A DNA stretch of 64,000 nucleotides from JAWKIW01 sp046331175 (GCA_046331175.1 JAXLRI010000009.1:1-64000), one strand, 5' to 3'. Shown: positions 14,970 to 24,203, counted from the first letter of the stretch. The notes: a model not told the origin generated them from the letters alone. Numbers and translations: made by a program.

Positions 14970-17900
14970 GTGCCTCGACACCTTCGCAGGCGCGGCGTCG
15001 TGACCGTGGCGGTGGTCGCACTGGTGCTGAGCACCGCGACCGTGGTCGGCATCGGAGCCCGGCCGGCTGCGGCCACTCCGGTGGTGGGTTCGGCGACCAC
15101 CGTGGCGGAGAACATCTACGACCCGTTCGGGATCGTGAGCGGGCCGGACGGCAACCTCTGGTTCACGAGCGGGGGCGACAGCGTCGGGCGGATGACCACG
15201 GCGGGCGTCGTCACCGTGTTCCACGACGCATCGATCCACGGTCCGGGCGCCATCACCGCCGGAGCGGACGGGAACCTGTGGTTCGTCAGCTCCGGTCCAC
15301 CCGCCTCGATCGTGCGCATCACGACCGCGGGGGTCGTCACCGCGTTCACCGGGGCTGGGATCGACGCGCCCTCCGGCATCACCGCCGGAGCCGACGGCGC
15401 CCTGTGGTTCACCAACGGGGGCAGCTCGCCGTCCATCGGGCGGATCACGACGACCGGCAGCGTCTCCACGTTCACCGACCCCAAGATCGTCGGGCCCGGC
15501 GCCATCACGAGCGGGGCGGACGGGAACCTGTGGTTCACCAGCTCGAACGCGGGCAGCGGGGCGATCGGGCGCATCACCACCGCCGGGGTCGTCACCAGCT
15601 TCACCGCGGCGTCGCTGCACAACCCGAACGCCATCACCTCCGGCCCGGACGGGAACGTGTGGTTCACCGACATCGGGAGCGGCTCGATCGGATCGATCAC
15701 CCCAGCCGGCTCCATCTCGTTCGTCACCGTGACGTCCAGGCCCTACCACGGCCTCACCGCCGGACCGAGCGGTGAGGTCTGGGTGGTCGGCGACGGGGCC
15801 ACGGTGGAGATCAACACGGGTGTTGGCATCGCCAGCGAGCGGATGGACCCGCACCTCCGGCCGTCGGCCATCACCGCGGGCTCCGACGGCAACCTGTGGT
15901 TCACGAACTCCGCGTACGCCCCAACCCCGTACCGGAACACCATCGGTCGCCTCACCACCGACGGCGTCACGACCCCAGTCGTCGGCAACGGCATCAACGA
16001 CATCGCCTCGATGGTGCAAGGGCCCGACGGGAACCTGTGGTTCACCAACGGTGACGGCAGCTCCGTCGGGCGACTCACCCCGGGCGGTGTGGTCTCCCGC
16101 TTCACCGACGCCTCGATCGACGGTCCCCGGGGGATCACCGTCGGCCCCGACGGCAGCCTCTGGTTCGCCAACCTGTTGGGCAGCTCGATCGGGCGGATCA
16201 CCGTCGGCGGTGCCGTGACGAGCTTCGGCATCGCCGGTGGCCACCCCCCCGACTCGATCACGTCCGGTCCCGACGGGAACCTGTGGTTCACCAGCTCGTC
16301 GACGAGCTCGATCGCGAAGATGACACCGGCGGGGCAGGTCACGCTCTTCACCGGCCCGGCCATCGACCACCCGGCCTCCATCGTGAGCGGCCCCGACGGC
16401 AACCTGTGGTTCACGTCCCGGTCGACCCGCTCCGTCGGCCGCATCACGCCGGCCGGTGAGGCGACGGCGTTCACCAGCCCGTCCGTCCGCGGGCCGGTGT
16501 CCATCGCGGCCGGGCCCGACGGGAACCTCTGGTTCACCGATCCGTCCACGGGGATCCTCGGAGACCCGACGACCAGCGCCATCGGCCGGATCACCCCCGC
16601 GGGCGTCATCACCAGCTTCACCAACCCCGCCATCTCGAGCCCGAGCGGGATCTCGACCGGACCCGACGGCAACGTGTGGTTCACCAACACGGCGTCGATC
16701 GGACGGATCACCCCGGCCGGGTTCGTCACGGCGTTCACGGGCAGCGCCATCGCCGCGCCCGGGTCGATCACCGGCGGACCATCCGGGACCCTCTGGTTCT
16801 CGGGCCGGGGGAACGCCGTCGGCACGATCGTGGCCGTCGCCGTGCCGGGCGCACCGACGCCCGTGGCCAAGCCGTCGGTCCGCGCCGGCGACGCGCGCGT
16901 CGAGGTGCGGTGGGGGGCGCCGGGTGATGGCGGCTCCCCCATCACCGGCTACACGGTGACCGCGCTCCACGCGGGCACCCCCACCGGCCAGACGTGCACC
17001 GCCGTGCCGCCGGCCACCACCTGCTCGGTGCTCGGCCTGACCAACGGCACCGCCTACACGTTCACCGTCACCGCCACGAACGCGCTCGGGACCAGTCCGG
17101 CGTCGGCCGCCTCGGACCCGGCGACCCCGAGCAACGGCGACCTGTTCCACCCGCTCGGCGCCCCGACCCGCATCCTCGACTCCCGGCCTCCGCCCGAGCA
17201 GGTCGGCCCGTACAGCACGCCGTGGGCCCCGGGAACGGTCCGAGACGTGACCGTTGCCGCCGGCACCACGGGCGTCCCCGCCGGCGCCACGGCCGTGACC
17301 CTGAACGTGACGGTCACGGGGACCACCGCCGCGAGCTTCCTGACCGTGTGGCCGAACGGCACCGCCCAGCCCACCTCGTCCAACCTGAACTGGAGCGCCG
17401 GGCAGACCATCCCGAACGCCGTGACGGTGAAGGTGGGCGCCGGCGGTGCCGTCCAGGTGTTCAACCCGTCCGGGTCGACGCACGTCATCATCGACGTCGT
17501 CGGCTACTACGACGAGAGCGGCACGGGGGACGGCTTCACCGCCCAGGCCCCCAGCCGGATCCTCGACTCCCGCCCGCCGCCCGAGCAGGTCGGGCCGTAC
17601 AGCACGCCGTGGGGCCCGGGGACCGACCGGGAGGTCGCGGTGGCGGGCGTCGCGGGGATCCCCGCCGACGCCGACGCCGTCGTCCTCAACGCCACCGTCA
17701 CCGGCACGACCGCCGAGTCGTTCCTGTCGATCTACCCGAGCGGGGCCGCCCGACCGACGGCGTCGAACCTCAACTGGAAGCCCGGCACCACCATCCCCAA
17801 CGCGGTCACGGTCAAGCTGGGAACGGCCGGCAAGATCCGCGCCTTCAACAACTCGGGCACGACGAACGTCATCCTCGACGTGGTCGGCTACTTCAGCGCT

Positions 17901-18290
17901 GGCAGCGGCGACCCGTTCCACCCGATCAACCCGGTTCGGTTCCAGGACTCCCGCCCGCCGCCGGAGAAGGTCGGGGCCTACCAGACGCCCTGGAACGGTC
18001 TGACGACGCGAACCGTCTCGATCACCACCGCCGGGGCCGTCCCGGCGTCGGCCCGGGCGGTGCTGGCGAACGTCACGGCGACGACGACCCCGACCTTCGG
18101 CCTGGAGTCGTTCCTCACGATCTGGAACACCGGCGCGTCGCGCCCCACGGCCTCGTCGCTCAACTGGAAGCCCGGCGTGACGATCGCCAACGCCGTCACC
18201 ACCAGGGTCGGGCTCGATAGCACCATCTCGGTGTACAACGCCGCGGGACTCGTCGACGTCATCGCCGACGCCGCCGGTTGGTACGGCTGA
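14970..18290 (+). CDS. Large secreted protein: double beta-propeller, fibronectin III, three C-terminal repeats
   Basis: The 1106-residue product starts at GTG 14970 and has a signal peptide ending in A-A-A-T near residue 36. About 14 repeats of a virginiamycin-B-lyase-like unit follow (G-P-D-G-N-L-W-F-T, about 10 residues, then S-I-G-R-I-T, about 50 residues in all). Fourteen units would make two seven-bladed propellers. A fibronectin type III domain (about 625-720, with W-G-A-P-G-D-G-G-S-P-I-T-G-Y) precedes three C-terminal repeats. The lyase family opens macrocycles, but tandem copies plus a fibronectin domain point to extracellular binding. There is no membrane anchor or sorting signal, so it is probably free or held by the C-terminal repeats. 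Confidence 0.85.
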   Translation: MPRHLRRRGVVTVAVVALVLSTATVVGIGARPAAATPVVGSATTVAENIYDPFGIVSGPDGNLWFTSGGDSVGRMTTAGVVTVFHDASIHGPGAITAGADGNLWFVSSGPPASIVRITTAGVVTAFTGAGIDAPSGITAGADGALWFTNGGSSPSIGRITTTGSVSTFTDPKIVGPGAITSGADGNLWFTSSNAGSGAIGRITTAGVVTSFTAASLHNPNAITSGPDGNVWFTDIGSGSIGSITPAGSISFVTVTSRPYHGLTAGPSGEVWVVGDGATVEINTGVGIASERMDPHLRPSAITAGSDGNLWFTNSAYAPTPYRNTIGRLTTDGVTTPVVGNGINDIASMVQGPDGNLWFTNGDGSSVGRLTPGGVVSRFTDASIDGPRGITVGPDGSLWFANLLGSSIGRITVGGAVTSFGIAGGHPPDSITSGPDGNLWFTSSSTSSIAKMTPAGQVTLFTGPAIDHPASIVSGPDGNLWFTSRSTRSVGRITPAGEATAFTSPSVRGPVSIAAGPDGNLWFTDPSTGILGDPTTSAIGRITPAGVITSFTNPAISSPSGISTGPDGNVWFTNTASIGRITPAGFVTAFTGSAIAAPGSITGGPSGTLWFSGRGNAVGTIVAVAVPGAPTPVAKPSVRAGDARVEVRWGAPGDGGSPITGYTVTALHAGTPTGQTCTAVPPATTCSVLGLTNGTAYTFTVTATNALGTSPASAASDPATPSNGDLFHPLGAPTRILDSRPPPEQVGPYSTPWAPGTVRDVTVAAGTTGVPAGATAVTLNVTVTGTTAASFLTVWPNGTAQPTSSNLNWSAGQTIPNAVTVKVGAGGAVQVFNPSGSTHVIIDVVGYYDESGTGDGFTAQAPSRILDSRPPPEQVGPYSTPWGPGTDREVAVAGVAGIPADADAVVLNATVTGTTAESFLSIYPSGAARPTASNLNWKPGTTIPNAVTVKLGTAGKIRAFNNSGTTNVILDVVGYFSAGSGDPFHPINPVRFQDSRPPPEKVGAYQTPWNGLTTRTVSITTAGAVPASARAVLANVTATTTPTFGLESFLTIWNTGASRPTASSLNWKPGVTIANAVTTRVGLDSTISVYNAAGLVDVIADAAGWYG
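17150..18287 (+). repeat. Three tandem domain repeats of about 125 codons
   Basis: Three diverged copies begin at about 17150, 17533 and 17912. Each runs from R-I-L-D-S-R-P-P-P-E (third copy R-F-Q-D-S-R-P-P-P-E) through P-T-x-S-x-L-N-W to a closing D-V-V-G-Y-Y-like strand. Copies 1 and 2 keep a nearly identical stretch of about 50 bp (from 17177 and 17564), so they arose by recent duplication or conversion. They probably form beta-sandwich cell-surface modules. Confidence 0.75.
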
Positions 18291-18404
18291 GGACCACCGC
18301 GCCCCGACGGCACGCGGACCCGGCGACCACGACCGGGCGACTACCCCGGCACCGACGGGGGTACTGACGAGCGGAACCCGCCTACGTCCCGCCCTGGAGG
18401 ACCC

Positions 18405-19373
18405 GTGTCGCGCCGTGCCCTGCTCCCCGTCGCCCTCGCCACCGCCGCTATCGGCCTGGCCGGGGCCTGCACCAGCAGCCCGAGCACCACGGAATCGCAG
18501 GACACCACCACGACCGCCGCCGCCGGCACCACGGCGACCACGGGCGGTCCGGCCACGACCCGGCCCCAGATCCCGGCGTCGGCGATCAACCAGTTCAAGG
18601 CGACGGTGACCGCCAACGGCACGGACACCGCGCTGTCCGGTCCGATGATCTGCCGCACGCTGCCCGATGGCCGGCTGCGCATGGCCTTCGGCGAGAACGT
18701 CGACTTCCGGATCACCGCCGACAGCCCGACCAACCCGCAGACGGGCCAGATCGAGCTGCTCGACGGCGACGTGGTGAAGGGGCAAGGCAACGCCGCGATC
18801 AACGCATCGGCCGCGACGAGCATGGGCTCCGACGCCCTCAACTTCAGCTTCTCGGCCAGCTTCGCCACGACCAGCGGCAACGGCACGATGCAGGGCTCGG
18901 GCTACTGCACCGTGGCGAGCGCGACGACCGGCACCACGTCCACGTCCACGCCAAGGTCGACCACCACGGCTCCCGAGCTGCGGCCCTCGCTCCGCGTCTC
19001 GCTGCCGACCGGTGACGCCGCCGCCGCGGCGAACGACCTGGTCACCCTGGCCAAGGAGGCCCCGGGCGCCGATGCCGACGGCAAGCAGCGCTGGTACGCG
19101 CCCGAGATGTGGCAGGCCGCCGGCGTCGGTGACCGCCAGGCGGTCGGCTCGGCGGTGCCCGCCGACGCCCAGCGCTCCCCCATCTCGGGCTTCGCCCCCG
19201 TCATCGACAAGCAGAAGGACCAGCAGTACCTGGCCTTCGCGGTCGCCGACACCAACGGGGGCTGCGCCTACGGCTACGTGGCCCAGACCGACGGCGGCAC
19301 GGAGAGCGACACGAAGGCGGCGACGGGCGCATGCACCGGTCAGGCCGCGGCCGAGGCGTTCGGGTTCGGCTGA
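18405..19373 (+). CDS. Lipoprotein with two unknown domains
   Basis: GTG 18405 follows GGAGGA. The 322-residue product has a signal peptide with lipobox LAGAC (Cys24), then a Thr-rich linker. Its first domain (about 60-170, A-T-V-T-A-N-G-T-D-T-A-L-S-G to G-S-G-Y-C) is a beta-rich fold with paired Cys, resembling actinobacterial LpqH/19-kDa-type lipoproteins in its alternating strands; this is a weak likeness. A second Thr/Ser linker precedes a C-terminal domain (about 195-320) with A-F-A-V-A-D-T-N-G-G-C-A-Y-G-Y. It would sit on the outer face of the membrane. The role is unknown. Confidence 0.75.
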   Translation: MSRRALLPVALATAAIGLAGACTSSPSTTESQDTTTTAAAGTTATTGGPATTRPQIPASAINQFKATVTANGTDTALSGPMICRTLPDGRLRMAFGENVDFRITADSPTNPQTGQIELLDGDVVKGQGNAAINASAATSMGSDALNFSFSASFATTSGNGTMQGSGYCTVASATTGTTSTSTPRSTTTAPELRPSLRVSLPTGDAAAAANDLVTLAKEAPGADADGKQRWYAPEMWQAAGVGDRQAVGSAVPADAQRSPISGFAPVIDKQKDQQYLAFAVADTNGGCAYGYVAQTDGGTESDTKAATGACTGQAAAEAFGFG

Positions 19374-19470
19374 TGGCGAGCGCGGCCGGTCCGGACAGGG
19401 CGGTCCGCGTCCCCTGATCCGCCCGGTGGCCCGTGGTAGACACGCCACCAGGGGCGGCGGCACAGGGGGT

Positions 19471-21138
19471 GTGACGGTGGCGGAGCGGACGCGACGCGAG
19501 TTCCTCAAGGCCTCGGCCGGATCGGTGCTCGGGCTGGGTGCCGCCGCCCGGCTCGGCGCGGCCGGGGTGGCGGGCGCGCTGGCGTCGGCCCCCTTCGCAT
19601 CGGCCGGGGCCGCCACGCCGAACTGGGCCCTGCTGCAGTCCCAGATGGTCGGCCAGCTGGCGCTGCCGTCGAGCAGCGACTGGTCGACGGCGACGCAGAT
19701 GTACAACACCCGGTACGACACGATCGTGCCGGAGGCGGTGGCGTTCTGCGCGGTGCCCGCCGACGTCCAGGCGGCCGTGCGCTTCGCCCGCGAGAACGGC
19801 CTCCAGGTGCGCGGCCGAAACGGCCGCCACAGCTACGGCGGCTACTCCACCTGCACGTCGCTGATCATCGACGTGTCCCAGATGAGCTCGGTCGCCCTGG
19901 GTCCCGGCGCGACGACGGCGACCATCGCCAGCGGCGCCGTGCTGATCGACGTCGAGACCAAGCTGTTCGACGGCGGCAGCGTCGCCATCCCCGCCGGCAC
20001 CTGCCCGTCGGTCGGCATCACCGGCCTCACCCTCGGCGGCGGCGTCGGCGAGTCGGGCCGCCTGTTCGGCCTGACCTGCGACAACCTCACCTCGATCGAT
20101 CTGGTCCTGGCCGACGGCTCGCTCGTCACCGCGAACGCCCAGCAGCACCCCGACCTGCTGTGGGCCTCACAGGGCGGGGGCGGCGGCAACTTCGGCATCG
20201 TCACCAGCCTCAGCTACAAGACGCACCCGGTCAGCGACGTGACGGTCTTCAACTTCATCTGGCCGTGGTCCCAGGCCGCTGCCGTCGCCGACGCCTGGCA
20301 GACCTGGATCGCCACGCTGCCCGACGAGGTCTTCTCGGGCCTGGCCATGGCCACCAGCCCGAACAACGCGGCGCCGTTCCTGGGTACGGCCGGCACGTTC
20401 TACGGCTCCCCTGCGGCGCTGGCGCCGATCGTCGCCCCGCTGCTGGCGGCGGGCACGCCCACCTCGACCTTCGTGCAGCAGATGACGTTCCTCGAGATGG
20501 TCGAGTACTACGCCGGCTGCTCGAACCTCACCGAGCAGGAGTGCCACACGCCGTACTTCGTGCCGCCCGGCGTGCTCGGCCTCGCCACCTTCTACGCCAA
20601 GTCGCGGTACTTCTCGAAGCCGCTGCCGCCGTCGGGGATTGCCGAGCTCATCAAGTGGGTCGAGATCCGCCAGAACGACCCGAACCAGCCGTCGAACCCC
20701 AACCAGTTCGGCGCCGGCGGCGCCCTGTTCGACTCGTACGGCGGCGCCCTCAACCGGCCGGCCAAGGACGCCACCGCCTTCTGCCACCGCGACGCGCTCT
20801 TCCACATCCAGTCGTTCGGCTACTGGCAGCCGAGCAGCCCCCAGTCGCTGATCGACGACAACGTCACGTGGCTCGACAGCTTCTACCAGGCGATGGTGCC
20901 GTACTCGAACGGCGAGGCCTACGTGAACTACATCGACCCGAACCTCGCCGACTGGCAGCAGGCGTACTACGGCTCGAACCTGCCGCGGCTGCGCTCGATC
21001 AAGACGGCCTACGACCCCGACGACTTCTTCTCGTTCGCCCAGAGCATCCCGCCCTACCCACCGAGCCCGTCCACCACCGCCACCCCGACGACCACCGCGC
21101 CCGTCGCCCCCGTCGTCACGCCGAGCTTCACCGGCTGA
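19471..21138 (+). CDS. Tat-exported FAD-linked oxidase, bicovalent BBE type
   Basis: The 555-residue protein begins with a Tat signal (T-R-R-E-F-L-K). The FAD-binding domain carries G-R-N-G-R-H-S-Y-G-G-Y with His120 and A-G-T-C-P-S-V-G with Cys178. These two residues anchor FAD through 8-alpha-histidyl and 6-S-cysteinyl bonds in the bicovalent berberine-bridge-enzyme type. L-T-L-G-G-G-V-G and G-G-G-G-N-F-G-I-V-T complete the domain. The BBE C-terminus is present (A-Y-V-N-Y-I-D-P-N, then Y-D-P-D-D-F-F). Relatives oxidise oligosaccharides or complex natural-product alcohols with oxygen. A Thr/Pro-rich tail of about 25 residues is unusual. The protein acts outside the membrane. GTG 19477 is an alternative start. 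Confidence 0.9.
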   Translation: MTVAERTRREFLKASAGSVLGLGAAARLGAAGVAGALASAPFASAGAATPNWALLQSQMVGQLALPSSSDWSTATQMYNTRYDTIVPEAVAFCAVPADVQAAVRFARENGLQVRGRNGRHSYGGYSTCTSLIIDVSQMSSVALGPGATTATIASGAVLIDVETKLFDGGSVAIPAGTCPSVGITGLTLGGGVGESGRLFGLTCDNLTSIDLVLADGSLVTANAQQHPDLLWASQGGGGGNFGIVTSLSYKTHPVSDVTVFNFIWPWSQAAAVADAWQTWIATLPDEVFSGLAMATSPNNAAPFLGTAGTFYGSPAALAPIVAPLLAAGTPTSTFVQQMTFLEMVEYYAGCSNLTEQECHTPYFVPPGVLGLATFYAKSRYFSKPLPPSGIAELIKWVEIRQNDPNQPSNPNQFGAGGALFDSYGGALNRPAKDATAFCHRDALFHIQSFGYWQPSSPQSLIDDNVTWLDSFYQAMVPYSNGEAYVNYIDPNLADWQQAYYGSNLPRLRSIKTAYDPDDFFSFAQSIPPYPPSPSTTATPTTTAPVAPVVTPSFTG

Positions 21139-21164
21139 TCGATCCGGCGGGTGGCCCGTTCAGC

Positions 21165-21602
21165 TCAGTGGAGCAGCTCGGCGGGTGTCGCGCTCCGCAC
21201 ACCGTCGAAGCGGGTGAAGTCGGCGTCGTAGGTCACGACGGTGCACCGATGCTCGATCGCCAGCGCGGCGAGGTGCGCGTCGGTGGTCAGGTTGCCGCTG
21301 GTCCCGAGGGGCCCGAGCAGCCGGCGGATGATGCGCAGGTGGTCGGCCGCCGGCTCGACCACCACGGCCGTGGGCTGGGCCAGCCAGGCGTCGACGCGGT
21401 CGAGGGCCTGGTCGGCCGAGAGCGGCCGCGGGAAGATCGCCGCCTTCGTGGACAGCCGGACGAAGGCCAGCAGGACCACCCACGACAGGGCGACCGTGGC
21501 GGCCCCCGACAGCGACTCGTCGAGCCAACGACGAGCGTCGTGGTGGTGGACCGCGTCCTCGTTGATCGCGTAGAGCAGGACGTTGGCGTCGACGAGGTTC
21601 AC
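21165..21602 (-). CDS. vapC: VapC-type PIN-domain toxin
   Basis: The 145-residue protein is a PIN ribonuclease: N-L-V-D-A-N-V-L-L-Y with Asp5, T-T-D-A-H-L-A-A-L-A with the central Asp, and V-T-Y-D-A-D-F with the last acidic residue. A further Glu is likely near residue 30. VapC toxins cut tRNA or rRNA when the antitoxin is lost. The GTG start overlaps the antitoxin stop by 4 bp, the usual coupling. Codon use matches its neighbours, so there is no sign of very recent transfer. Confidence 0.9.
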   Translation of the reverse strand: MNLVDANVLLYAINEDAVHHHDARRWLDESLSGAATVALSWVVLLAFVRLSTKAAIFPRPLSADQALDRVDAWLAQPTAVVVEPAADHLRIIRRLLGPLGTSGNLTTDAHLAALAIEHRCTVVTYDADFTRFDGVRSATPAELLH

Positions 21603-21853
21603 GCGCCGCGCTGGGCCTTCGCCACGAGGGCGTCGTCCTCGAGCTCGGCGGCGAGCTGCAGCGCCCGATCGAGGTCGACCGTCGGCACGCCGAGCGAGGC
21701 GGTCTCGGTCGCGAACCCCGAGGGCGAGGCCGAGGAGGCGGCGCCGGCCCGGATGGCGTCGTTGAGGGCGGCCTTGAACGTGACCCCCCGCTCGCGCATG
21801 GCCCGGCGGATCAGCTGCTCGGTGTCGGGATCCAGCGTCACCGTCGTTCGCAT
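21599..21853 (-). CDS. vapB: VapB-type ribbon-helix-helix antitoxin
   Basis: The N-terminus M-R-T-T-V-T-L-D-P-D is the beta strand of a ribbon-helix-helix DNA-binding domain, followed by two helices (T-E-Q-L-I-R-R-A-M and T-F-K-A-A-L-N-D-A-I). The C-terminal Ala/Ser linker and acidic helix would wrap the toxin. ATG 21853 is preferred over ATG 21862: TACGAT (21861-21866 on the complement) stands 7 nt before it, so the transcript would begin at this codon. The first ATG overlaps the -10 box. The product has 84 residues. Confidence 0.85.
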   Translation of the reverse strand: MRTTVTLDPDTEQLIRRAMRERGVTFKAALNDAIRAGAASSASPSGFATETASLGVPTVDLDRALQLAAELEDDALVAKAQRGA

Positions 21854-21860
21854 GGGAGCC

Positions 21861-21901
21861 ATCGTAGCATCACCGCATCATCTGCCTTGATGCGCTGATG
21901 C
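21861..21901 (-). promoter_or_regulatory. VapBC promoter and operator
   Basis: A -10 box TACGAT (21861-21866, complement) lies downstream of an inverted repeat with 14-bp arms (21867-21880 and 21888-21901, one mismatch, 7-bp spacer). Each arm contains two copies of the half-site GCATCA or its complement, four in all. This is the array expected for a ribbon-helix-helix antitoxin that represses its own operon. Confidence 0.7.
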
Positions 21902-21945
21902 AGCGCCGAACGAGGCGGAGCCCTCCAGCGGCGGCGGGTCGCCGC

Positions 21946-23193
21946 TCAGGCGAGGAAGGAGCCGTCGACGGACCCGACGTCGGGGGCGCCGATCAGCGCC
22001 AGGGTGCGGCGCACGTCGTCGGCGAACCAGGTGAGCACGCGATCGACGCCGGCCTCGCCGGCGGCACCCAGGCCGTACAGGTAGGCCCGGCCGGCCAGCA
22101 CGGCGGTGGCGCCGGCGGCCCGGGCCTTGACGATGTCGCTGCCGCGGCGCACGCCGCCGTCGCACAGCACCTCGAGCCGATGGCCGACCGCATCGGCCAC
22201 CGGCGCGATCAGGTCGAACGGCGCCGGGCCGACGTCGAGCTGGCGACCGCCGTGGTTGGACAGCACCACGGCGTCGATGCCCTCGTCGGCGGCGCGCACG
22301 GCGTCCTCGACCCGCTGGACGCCCTTGACCACGACGGGCCCGTCCCACCGCTCGCGCAACCAGGTGACGTCGTCCCACGACAGCGTGGGGTCCATCTGCT
22401 GGTTGACGTAGGCGGCCAGGTCGACGGGCGAGGCGCCGTCGCCCACGTGGCGGCCCACGACGTTGGCGAAGCGGATGGGCTCGCTGCGCACGAACGACCA
22501 GGTCCACCCGGGGTGGGTGAGCCCATCGACGAAGGTGCGCGCACCGATGGTGGGCGGGAGCGAGAACCCCCGCCGCACGTCTCGTTCGCGGCGACCGAAC
22601 ATGGCGGTGTCGACGGTGACGACCAGCGCTTCGTAGCGGGCGTCGGCGGCGCGCTGGAGCATCTCGGCCACGAGGCCGCGATCGCGCCACACGTAGACCT
22701 GGAACCACAGGCGGCCGTCGCTGACCGATCGCACCTCCTCGATGGACCGGGTGGACAGCGTGGAGAGCACGTAGGGCAGGCCGGCGCGCTCGGCGGCCCG
22801 GGCCACGGCCAGCTCGCCCTGCGGGTCGGCGATGCGGGTGAAGCCGGTGGGGGCCAACACCATCGGGTAGGAGAGGGGACCGCCGAGGACCGACGACGTG
22901 ATCGTCGGGATCGGGTTGCCCTGCAGCACGCGCGGCGACAGCAGCGCCCGATCGAAGGCGGCGCGGTTGCGGGCCAGGGCCTGCTCGTCCTCGGCGGCGC
23001 CGTCGATGTAGTCGAACACGCCCCGGGGCAGACGACGGCGCGCGAGGCGCCGGAGGTCGTCGACCGACGCCTGGCGATCGAGGCGGCGGCTGCGGCGATC
23101 GCCGGTGAGCGGAGCCAGGCGCACCACGGACCGCACGGTGTCGACGGCCTGCGGGAGCCGCAGCCCGGACCTGGTCGATCCCGGCTCGCTCAT
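21946..23193 (-). CDS. FMN-dependent alpha-hydroxy-acid dehydrogenase (L-lactate dehydrogenase type)
   Basis: The 415-residue protein belongs to the LldD/glycolate-oxidase family: F-D-Y-I-D-G-A-A-E-D near the N-terminus, A-P-T-G-F for FMN, S-N-H-G-G-R-Q-L-D with the catalytic His and Arg, and a C-terminal phosphate site C-D-G-G-V-R-R-G-S-D-I-V-K-A. It oxidises L-lactate or a related 2-hydroxy acid to the keto acid. It is the last gene of the four-gene operon that starts with the fuconate dehydratase. The non-phosphorylating fucose route ends in pyruvate and L-lactate, so an L-lactate oxidase fits well. Its ATG overlaps the reductase stop by 4 bp. Confidence 0.9.
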   Translation of the reverse strand: MSEPGSTRSGLRLPQAVDTVRSVVRLAPLTGDRRSRRLDRQASVDDLRRLARRRLPRGVFDYIDGAAEDEQALARNRAAFDRALLSPRVLQGNPIPTITSSVLGGPLSYPMVLAPTGFTRIADPQGELAVARAAERAGLPYVLSTLSTRSIEEVRSVSDGRLWFQVYVWRDRGLVAEMLQRAADARYEALVVTVDTAMFGRRERDVRRGFSLPPTIGARTFVDGLTHPGWTWSFVRSEPIRFANVVGRHVGDGASPVDLAAYVNQQMDPTLSWDDVTWLRERWDGPVVVKGVQRVEDAVRAADEGIDAVVLSNHGGRQLDVGPAPFDLIAPVADAVGHRLEVLCDGGVRRGSDIVKARAAGATAVLAGRAYLYGLGAAGEAGVDRVLTWFADDVRRTLALIGAPDVGSVDGSFLA

Positions 23194-24203
23194 CGCACGG
23201 CCTCCAGCTCGTCCCACAGGTGGTCGGGCACCGCGGCGGTGGCCCAGGCGACGTCGGCGGCCACCTCGGCGGGCGAGCGGGCGCCCACCACGACGGCGGC
23301 GACGTCGTCGCGGCGCAGCGCCCACCGCAGCGCCGCGGCGGGCAGCGCCACCCCGGCGGCCTCGCACACCGACGCCAACCGCGCGACGCGGCCGGCGACC
23401 TCGGCGGGGACCTCGCCGTAGTCGTAGGTGGCCGTCGTCCCCGGCGGCGCCGCCAGCACGCCGCTGTTGAACACGCCGCCGAGCACCACGCCGACACCCC
23501 GCTCGGCGCAGCGCGGCAGCAGCACCTCGGTGCCGGAGCGGTCGAGCAGCGTCGCCCGCCCGGCCAGCAGCACCACGTCGAGGTCGACCTGCTGGACGAA
23601 CCGGTCGAGCGCCGGCCACTGGTTCATGCCGGCCCCGACGGCGCCCACCACGCCCTCGTCCCGCAGGCGAACCAGCGCCGGGAAGGCGCCGGCCAGTGCT
23701 TCGTCCTGGTGGTCGTCGGGGTCGTGCACGAGGACGACGTCGAGGCGATCGGTGCCGAGGCGCACCAGGCTCTCCTCGATCGACCGCAGCACGCCGTCGG
23801 CGGAGAAGTCGAACGTCGGAGCGAGGCCGGCGGGGTCGGCGGCCGCCGCGCCGCCCCCACCACCGGCCGACCGGGCCAGGTCGAAGATGGTGTCGACCGG
23901 TTCGTCGACCGGGCGGAGCAGACGACCGACCTTCGTGCTGAGCACCCACTCGTCGCGCGGGCGTCGAGCCAGCGCCCGACCCAGGCGACGCTCCGAGAGG
24001 CCGTGGCCGTAGAGCGGCGCGGTGTCGAAGTAGCGGATGCCGGCGTCCCACGCCGCGTCCACCGCGGCCGTCGCCTCGTCGTCGCCAACGGCGGTGAAGA
24101 GGTTGCCGAGCGGCGCACAGCCGAGGCCGAGGCGGGTGACCGTCGGCCCGTGGCGGCCCAGTCGGGCGGTGCCGAGGGCGGCGACCGAGGCCGGCCCGCT
24201 CAC
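23190..24203 (-). CDS. Aldo/keto reductase, probable L-fucose (D-threo-aldose) 1-dehydrogenase
   Basis: The 337-residue protein has the aldo/keto reductase tetrad: Asp and Tyr in Y-F-D-T-A-P-L-Y-G, Lys in L-S-T-K-V-G-R, and His in V-L-V-H-D-P-D-D. The sequence around G-L-G-C-A-P-L-G-N-L, and the long insert before F-D-F-S-A-D-G-V-L-R-S, are characteristic of the D-threo-aldose/L-fucose dehydrogenase subgroup. It would oxidise the sugar to its lactone with NAD(P)+. The location beside a fuconate dehydratase supports this. GTG 24203 overlaps the IclR stop (GTGA). An Ala/Gly-rich loop near residue 115 is longer than usual. Confidence 0.85.
   Translation of the reverse strand: MSGPASVAALGTARLGRHGPTVTRLGLGCAPLGNLFTAVGDDEATAAVDAAWDAGIRYFDTAPLYGHGLSERRLGRALARRPRDEWVLSTKVGRLLRPVDEPVDTIFDLARSAGGGGGAAAADPAGLAPTFDFSADGVLRSIEESLVRLGTDRLDVVLVHDPDDHQDEALAGAFPALVRLRDEGVVGAVGAGMNQWPALDRFVQQVDLDVVLLAGRATLLDRSGTEVLLPRCAERGVGVVLGGVFNSGVLAAPPGTTATYDYGEVPAEVAGRVARLASVCEAAGVALPAAALRWALRRDDVAAVVVGARSPAEVAADVAWATAAVPDHLWDELEAVR

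Noticed and set aside
18342..18363. Hairpin TACCCC / GGGGTA as terminator
   Set aside because: The stem is only 6 bp with a 10-base loop and no U-run. In GC-rich DNA such stems are common by chance.
14895..19721. Open frame of 1608 codons on the minus strand across the propeller protein region
   Set aside because: It is antisense to two genes with clear signal peptides and domain repeats. Its product is Gly/Arg/Val/Asp-rich without motifs, as expected when a high-GC gene is read backwards.
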